Shown here piece by piece: positions 58,705 through 64,000 of a stretch of 64,000 nt of DNA. This DNA is from Megaera sp965229545 (GTDB taxonomy: Bacteria; Pseudomonadota; Alphaproteobacteria; Rickettsiales; Rickettsiaceae), in assembly GCA_965229545.1 (NCBI GenBank), contig OZ245887.1, positions 310,001 through 374,000 of the forward strand, read 5' to 3'. Positions within the stretch are counted from its first letter, which is position 1, and the number at the start of each line of letters is the position of its first letter. The notes beneath the pieces were generated by a model. The model saw only the letters and a list, made by a program, of their open reading frames with translations. It did no database searches and was not told the origin of the DNA. The translations under genes were made by a program, and so were the position numbers.

Positions 58705-59026
58705 TTTTTATTATCTAAATGTTTATTTATTTCTCCAAAAAATTTTGTTTATTTTTAACCTAAACGAGTGTGTTTCTGAGTGTATACTGTGGGAAAGTGA
58801 TCAATAGTGCTTTTAATATGATGTGGGCGTTAAAAAATGCAAGTTTAAGAAAGTAAAATTTTACTATTGAAACATTATTTCATATCATGAAGGATTTTGT
58901 TATTTTAAGGAAGAGGCTTTTTTGACCTGTAAAAATATATTTTTGCTTCTTAAAGCCTTGCAAATTAGATAATTTTCTACTAGTCTCATTGCCATAAAAT
59001 ATATAAATTTGTAAGGCAAGAATATA
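58705..59026. other. Spacer upstream of gyrA
   Basis: About 320 A+T-rich bases after the glycosyltransferase end. No supported gene. Probably contains the gyrA promoter; no single box is convincing. Confidence 0.4.
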
Positions 59027-61738
59027 GTGAGCGCTTTAGAAGATCAGACAGTTATTTCAATAGGTATTGAAGATGAAATGAAACGTTCATACATGGACTA
59101 TGCAATGAGCGTTATAGTAAGCCGTGCTATTCCAGACGTTAGAGACGGTCTAAAGCCAGTTCATCGCCGGATTTTGTATTCAATGTACGAATCCGGTTTT
59201 TATGCAAATAAACCTTATAAGAAATCTGCAAGGATAGTCGGTGATGTAATCGGTAAATACCATCCTCATGGAGATACGGCTGTTTATGACTCATTAGTGC
59301 GTATGGCACAGGATTTTTCTCTGCGAGTGCCATTGATTGATGGGCAAGGTAACTTTGGTTCTATGGACGGTGACTCAGCTGCGGCTATGCGATATACCGA
59401 ATCTAGGCTTGCTAAAATTTCTCATACATTGCTTGAAGACATTGATAAAGAAACAGTTGATTTTCAAGCCAATTACGATGGTTCGGAAAGCGAACCTAAA
59501 GTGATTCCCGCAATGTTTCCAAATCTTCTCGTAAACGGTACTGGGGGTATTGCTGTCGGCATGGCAACTAACATTCCCCCTCATAACCTCGGGGAAATAA
59601 TTGATGCATGTGTTCTTTATATTGATAATAACGACATAGACATATCCGAGTTAATATCAGTAGTTAAAGGGCCAGATTTCCCAACAGGTGGTATTATTCT
59701 GGGATCAAGCGGTATCCAATCCTCCTATTTAACTGGCCGGGGTAGTGTTGTTTTTCGCGGTAAGTGTGCAATTGAAGATCATAATAACAGACAGTCTATT
59801 ATTATTTCCGAAATGCCATATATGGTAAATAAAGCCAAATTGGTTGAAAAAATTGCCGAGCTTGTTCATGAAAAAAAGATCGAAGGAATTAGCGATCTAA
59901 GAGATGAATCGAATAAAGACGGGGTACGAGTAGTAATAGAAATAAAACGTGATGCAGTTGCAGAAGTCGTCTTAAATCAGCTCTATTCATTTACCCAGCT
60001 TCAGACTAGTTTTGGTGTAATTATGCTCGCTCTTGATAAAGGCATGCCAAAAGTTATGAACTTAAAAGAGGTAATAAGCGCTTTTATTAAGTTTCGTGAA
60101 GTCGTTATTATCAGAAGAACGATTTTCCTATTAAATAAAGCTAGAGATAAGGCTCATATATTACTCGGTATTAGAATTGCTGTAAGTAATATAGATGAGA
60201 TAATAAGAATTATCAAAAGTGCATCAAATCCAAATGATGCTAAGGATCAGCTTATGCAAAAATCTTGGAGTTGTTCTGATATAGTTAATTTGATTAAATT
60301 AGTAGATGATAAAGCAATTATCAGCAACGATAGTAAAATACACCTTACAGAAGCTCAAGCTAAAGCAATCCTTGAAATGAGATTGCAACGCTTGACTGCA
60401 ATGGAAAAAGATAAATTAGAAGCAGATTTAGCAGAGCTTTCTCAGGAGATAACTGAATATATAGATATATTAAGCTCTCGAGAAAAATTATTATTAATAT
60501 TAAAATCAGAGCTTTTAAAAGTTAAGGAGGATTACGCAACTCCAAGGTTAACAGAGATTATTCAAAGTGATTTTGAATATGACATGGAAGACCTAATACA
60601 AAAAGAAGATATGGTAGTGACTGTAACCCTTAGCGGCTATATCAAAAGGGTTCCTCTTGCTACCTATCGTGCGCAAAAGCGTGGAGGTAAAGGGAGATCT
60701 GGCCTTTCAATGCGAGACGAAGATATACTTACCCAGCTTTTTGTAGGTAATACCCATACTCCGATGTTATTTTTTTCAAATATGGGGCAAGTTTATAGTT
60801 TAAAATTGTATAAATTACCGCTTGGTAATCCGCAAAGTAAAGGTCGTCCTATTGTTAATCTTCTGCCTTTAAAAGAAGGAGAAGTTATTACTAACATCAT
60901 GCCAATGCCTGAAAACCAGGAAGAGTGGGATAACATGCACATTATGTTTGCAACCAGCAGAGGTAATATTAGAAGAAATGACTTATCTGATTTTAAGAAA
61001 ATCCAAGCAAATGGTAAGATTGCAATCAGGCTTGATGAAGGTGATAGCTTAGTTAATGTAATGGCATGTTCAGAAGATGACCATATATTACTTGCAAGCA
61101 GACAAGGTAAAGCTGTACGTTTTCCGGTAAATGCAGTTAGGGTATTTAGAAGTAGGACTTCTGATGGGGTTAGAGGAATGAAGTTAGCAGACGGTGATAA
61201 GGTAATCTCTATGACTATACTTCACGGCATAAAAGCCTCTATGGAAGAAAGGGAAGCTTATTTAACTATTCCTGTGGAAAAAAGACTGGAAATAGCAAAT
61301 GGTAATCAAGAATTTACCCCCGTAGAACTAGGTGTTTCGTTGTCGAAGGCACAGATTATAGAGCTTGCAAAAGCAGAAGAATTTATTTTAACAATATCTG
61401 AAAATGGATTTGGTAAAAGAACTTCCGCTTATCATTACCGGATTACAAATCGCGGAGGTTCAGGAATCGTTAATATGGTTCTATCAGCAAAAACCGGAGG
61501 TGTAGTAGCTTCGATGCCGGCAAATATGAACGATGAAATAATGCTTATTACTAATAATGGAAAATTAATTAGATGTAAGCTGGATTCGGTCCGTATAACA
61601 GGAAGAAGTACTTCCGGCGTTATTCTGTTCAAAACTGAAAAAGATGAAAGAGTAGTTTCTGCTTCCCTAATTGCCGAAGCTTCAGAAGAAGAGACGCAAG
61701 TTGAGGAAGATATAGAAAGTGAATCTGGTAGTGAGTAA
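59027..61738 (+). CDS. gyrA: DNA gyrase subunit A
   Basis: 903 residues, starting with GTG. Breakage-reunion domain with RDGLKPVHRRILYSMYE, catalytic Tyr in AAMRYTESRL, and the quinolone-determining stretch YHPHGDTAVYDSLVRM. The position equivalent to E. coli Ser83 is Thr and Asp87 is kept. The C-terminal wrapping domain carries the GyrA box QKRGGKG (consensus Q[R/K]RGGKG). Acidic Glu/Ser tail. Intact. Confidence 0.97.
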   Translation: MSALEDQTVISIGIEDEMKRSYMDYAMSVIVSRAIPDVRDGLKPVHRRILYSMYESGFYANKPYKKSARIVGDVIGKYHPHGDTAVYDSLVRMAQDFSLRVPLIDGQGNFGSMDGDSAAAMRYTESRLAKISHTLLEDIDKETVDFQANYDGSESEPKVIPAMFPNLLVNGTGGIAVGMATNIPPHNLGEIIDACVLYIDNNDIDISELISVVKGPDFPTGGIILGSSGIQSSYLTGRGSVVFRGKCAIEDHNNRQSIIISEMPYMVNKAKLVEKIAELVHEKKIEGISDLRDESNKDGVRVVIEIKRDAVAEVVLNQLYSFTQLQTSFGVIMLALDKGMPKVMNLKEVISAFIKFREVVIIRRTIFLLNKARDKAHILLGIRIAVSNIDEIIRIIKSASNPNDAKDQLMQKSWSCSDIVNLIKLVDDKAIISNDSKIHLTEAQAKAILEMRLQRLTAMEKDKLEADLAELSQEITEYIDILSSREKLLLILKSELLKVKEDYATPRLTEIIQSDFEYDMEDLIQKEDMVVTVTLSGYIKRVPLATYRAQKRGGKGRSGLSMRDEDILTQLFVGNTHTPMLFFSNMGQVYSLKLYKLPLGNPQSKGRPIVNLLPLKEGEVITNIMPMPENQEEWDNMHIMFATSRGNIRRNDLSDFKKIQANGKIAIRLDEGDSLVNVMACSEDDHILLASRQGKAVRFPVNAVRVFRSRTSDGVRGMKLADGDKVISMTILHGIKASMEEREAYLTIPVEKRLEIANGNQEFTPVELGVSLSKAQIIELAKAEEFILTISENGFGKRTSAYHYRITNRGGSGIVNMVLSAKTGGVVASMPANMNDEIMLITNNGKLIRCKLDSVRITGRSTSGVILFKTEKDERVVSASLIAEASEEETQVEEDIESESGSE

Positions 61739-61872
61739 TAAACGCGTGCTATAATTATTTTTTGGCAGATTATCCTACCGGAAAATAAAATTGTTTAGAT
61801 TAGTTACTAATTCAATTATGAAAACCACTTTGACCGAAAAATCGCTTAATATAAAACCAAGGATTTATCAAA

Positions 61873-63288
61873 ATGTCTAATAAACCTATAATTTTATGGT
61901 TCAGACAAGACCTGCGTTTAAGCGATAATCCGGCGTTAGATTATGCAGCTAAATCTTTACGTCCAATAATTCCAATTTATGTTTTAGATACCAACGCTAA
62001 TATCGGCGCGGCAAGTAAGTGGTGGTTACATCATAGCTTGCAGAACCTTAAGCAGTCTTTGAATCAGAAATTAAATTTTTTTATTGGTAACCCACAAGAA
62101 ATTATTGATAAATTGATAAGAGAGAATAACGCTGCCGAAGTAGTTTGGAATAGATGTTATGAACCTACGGTAATAAAGAGAGACAAAGGCATTAAAGAGA
62201 CTCTTAGAAACCAGAACATTCAGGTAAAAAGTTTTAATTCTGCTTTATTACTTGAGCCCCAAGATACCCTGAAAGAAGATAAAACTAATTACAAAGTATT
62301 CACGGCATTTTATAAAAAAAACTATTTACAAGGTGATTCTAAAATACGATTACCTCTTGTTAAACCCTCTAATTTAAATTTACTAAAAATAGAATCATTA
62401 TCACTTACTGATTTATCTTTATTGCCTAAAATAAAATGGTATAAAAATTTTGAAAAAATATGGCAACCAGGAGAAAATGGGGCTTTTATTGCTTTTGATA
62501 AATTCCTTGCGAAAGGTTTAAAGGGCTATAAAGAGCTTCGTAATAGAGCCGATTTGGAATATATCTCAAAGTTATCACCGCATTTACATTTTGGAGAAAT
62601 ATCTCCGAATATAATCTGGCATAATATCAGCTCATACTCCCAGAAACATGGTTACGATGTTGATGCAGAGCATTTTTTATCTGAACTGGTATGGCGGGAA
62701 TTTTCTTACAACCTTCTTTATTTTTTTCCTGGTTTACCACAAAAAAACTTACAAAAAAAATTCGATAATTTTCCTTGGCAAGAAAATAACGATTTCTTAA
62801 TAAAATGGCAAAAGGGTATGACCGGCTATCCGATAGTTGATGCCGGTATGAGAGAATTATGGCAAACTGGGTTCATTCATAACCGGGTGCGGATGATTGT
62901 AGCTTCATTTCTAATCAAGCACTTAATGATTGATTGGAGGCAAGGACTTGAATGGTTTTATGACTGCTTAGTTGATGCCGATACTGCAAACAATAGTGCT
63001 AGTTGGCAATGGGTTGCAGGTAGCGGAGCAGATGCAGCCCCTTATTTCCGTATTTTCAATCCTATTTTACAGGGGCAAAAATTTGATCCTGAAGGTAATC
63101 ATACGAAAAAATTTGTGCCTGAATTAAAGCACTTACCTGTAAAATACTTATTTTCTCCTTGGCTTACGCCAGAACCTATACTAACTGCGCTTAACATAAG
63201 GATAGGTATAGACTATCCAAAACCAATAGTAGACCATGAAAAAGCACGGCAAAGGGCTCTTGCTGCTTATAATGCAATTAGTATATAA
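61873..63288 (+). CDS. phrB: Deoxyribodipyrimidine photolyase (class I)
   Basis: 471 residues. N-terminal antenna-binding Rossmann domain (IILWFRQDLRLSDNPAL) and C-terminal FAD domain with ELVWREFSYNLLY, WQKGMTGYPIVDAGMRELWQTGFIHNRVRM (the FAD/DNA-binding signature) and WQWVAGSGADAAPYFRIFNP. Repairs UV cyclobutane dimers using light. Complete and apparently functional. Unexpected for a strict intracellular resident unless its host is exposed to light. Confidence 0.95.
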   Translation: MSNKPIILWFRQDLRLSDNPALDYAAKSLRPIIPIYVLDTNANIGAASKWWLHHSLQNLKQSLNQKLNFFIGNPQEIIDKLIRENNAAEVVWNRCYEPTVIKRDKGIKETLRNQNIQVKSFNSALLLEPQDTLKEDKTNYKVFTAFYKKNYLQGDSKIRLPLVKPSNLNLLKIESLSLTDLSLLPKIKWYKNFEKIWQPGENGAFIAFDKFLAKGLKGYKELRNRADLEYISKLSPHLHFGEISPNIIWHNISSYSQKHGYDVDAEHFLSELVWREFSYNLLYFFPGLPQKNLQKKFDNFPWQENNDFLIKWQKGMTGYPIVDAGMRELWQTGFIHNRVRMIVASFLIKHLMIDWRQGLEWFYDCLVDADTANNSASWQWVAGSGADAAPYFRIFNPILQGQKFDPEGNHTKKFVPELKHLPVKYLFSPWLTPEPILTALNIRIGIDYPKPIVDHEKARQRALAAYNAISI

Positions 63289-63387
63289 TTTGGAACATAA
63301 GCTTTTGTTTACATAAATTAAGTTAAAATTTACAACCAAGTAACATGGCTGGTATATTTAAAACGCAAATCAGAGAATTTTAAAAGG

Positions 63388-64000
63388 ATGAATGTAATTT
63401 TTATGGGTACTCCTGACTTTGCAGTACCTGCGTTAAAAGTCATATTAGAATCAAAGGTTCACAAGGTGGTAGCTGTTTTTTCTCAAAAACCTAAAGCCCA
63501 AGGTAGAGGAATGAAAATAATAGAATCTCCTGTGCATAGTCTGGCTATTGCTCATAATCTCCCAATCTACACCCCCTCAACCTTAAAAAATGAAGAGGCG
63601 GTAAATTTGATCAGATCAATTGATGCAGATATTATAGTTGTTACCGCTTATGGTTTTATTATACCAAAAACTATTCTAGAGGCAAAAAAATATGGGTGTT
63701 TGAATATCCATCCTTCTGATTTACCTAAATATAGAGGAGCAGCTCCGCTTCAGCGTACAATAATTAACGGTGAGAATAAAACTGCTGTGTGTATTATGCA
63801 AATGGATGAAGGGCTTGATACCGGCGATATAATAATTAAAGAAGAACTTGCTATTTCCAATAAAATTACTTTTACAGAATTACATGATAAAACTTCTAAG
63901 ATCGGTGCAAGGTTGCTTATCCAGGTGCTTGATAATATCGATAAATTAACACCTTTTAAACAATCTGAGGAAGTCGTATCTTATGCTCATAAACTTTCTA
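63388..64000 (+). CDS. fmt: Methionyl-tRNA formyltransferase, 5' part (runs off the window)
   Basis: Open from ATG 63388 (AAAAGG just upstream) to the window edge, 204 codons. MNVIFMGTPDFAVPAL, the catalytic Asn/His/Asp block (LNIHPSDLPKYRGAAPLQRTI, MDEGLDTGDI) and part of the linker are present. Formylates initiator Met-tRNA. The C-terminal domain lies to the right of the window. Confidence 0.95.
   Translation, partial: MNVIFMGTPDFAVPALKVILESKVHKVVAVFSQKPKAQGRGMKIIESPVHSLAIAHNLPIYTPSTLKNEEAVNLIRSIDADIIVVTAYGFIIPKTILEAKKYGCLNIHPSDLPKYRGAAPLQRTIINGENKTAVCIMQMDEGLDTGDIIIKEELAISNKITFTELHDKTSKIGARLLIQVLDNIDKLTPFKQSEEVVSYAHKLS

Overview
The window looks like chromosome of an obligate intracellular alphaproteobacterium of the Rickettsiales, most likely family Rickettsiaceae. 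The base composition is strongly A+T-rich. The gene set fits: clpP-clpX, hslVU, grpE, an atpI-B-E-X-F operon, gyrA, an archaeal-type valyl-tRNA synthetase, phaC, a small CsaA-type protein and a B/B'-type ATP synthase stator. The heavy load of insertion sequences (IS630, IS256, IS21, group II intron) and of pseudogenes resembles the IS-rich Rickettsia/Megaira-like lineages rather than the compact pathogenic rickettsiae. Genus is inference; nothing here fixes it.

Layout. 1-5.6 kb: pal (cell envelope), then on the minus strand clpP, clpX and the peptidoglycan-recycling pair amgK/murU, preceded by a membrane-anchored glutaredoxin. 5.7-17.8 kb: an IS battlefield. A decayed clpA is cut by IS630. 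Two halves of one older IS630 and two parts of one type I secretion system (PrtD-like ABC plus HlyD-like adaptor) lie on opposite sides of a segment that can be restored by one inversion. In between are tRNA-Ala(TGC), a guanidinium/SMR exporter, the 5' stub of a second ABC transporter and an IS21 remnant. 17.8-32.4 kb: mostly housekeeping (asd, HIT protein, hslVU, esterase, LTA-synthase-like, glyA, hda, AI-2E permease, grpE, LysE exporter), mixed with broken genes (glutamine-synthetase-like, a PI-kinase-like protein, nrdR, csaA, rph). 32.5-36.8 kb: IS256, a broken phaC and a frameshifted membrane protein. 37-52 kb: a mainly intact core with rne, lptE, rsfS, a CPA2 antiporter, valS, ubiA, a Bax-inhibitor-like protein, cinA-like, trmB, tRNA-Ala(GGC), atp genes and a DsbA-like thioredoxin. 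52.2-58.7 kb: a second accessory zone with a truncated fadB-like gene, an intact IS630, a 3' group II intron remnant, a broken secreted protein and a glycosyltransferase split by IS256. 58.7-64 kb: gyrA, phrB and the 5' part of fmt.

How it works together: the intact genes cover proteolysis and heat shock (ClpXP, HslVU, GrpE; three candidate RpoH-type promoters), envelope building and recycling, oxidative phosphorylation, translation and replication control. About seventeen genes or elements are visibly broken, both by point nonsense changes and by 1-nt indels in short A/T runs.

I did not find a CRISPR array, phage defence locus or a clearly new multigene system. The most unusual signals are (i) an IS630-bounded inversion that can be reconstructed to the base, (ii) IS256 copies that all share the same two +1 frame breaks although they look recently amplified, and (iii) a set of CTTG-N17/18-CyTATnT promoters, including one in front of a Bax-inhibitor-1 family gene.
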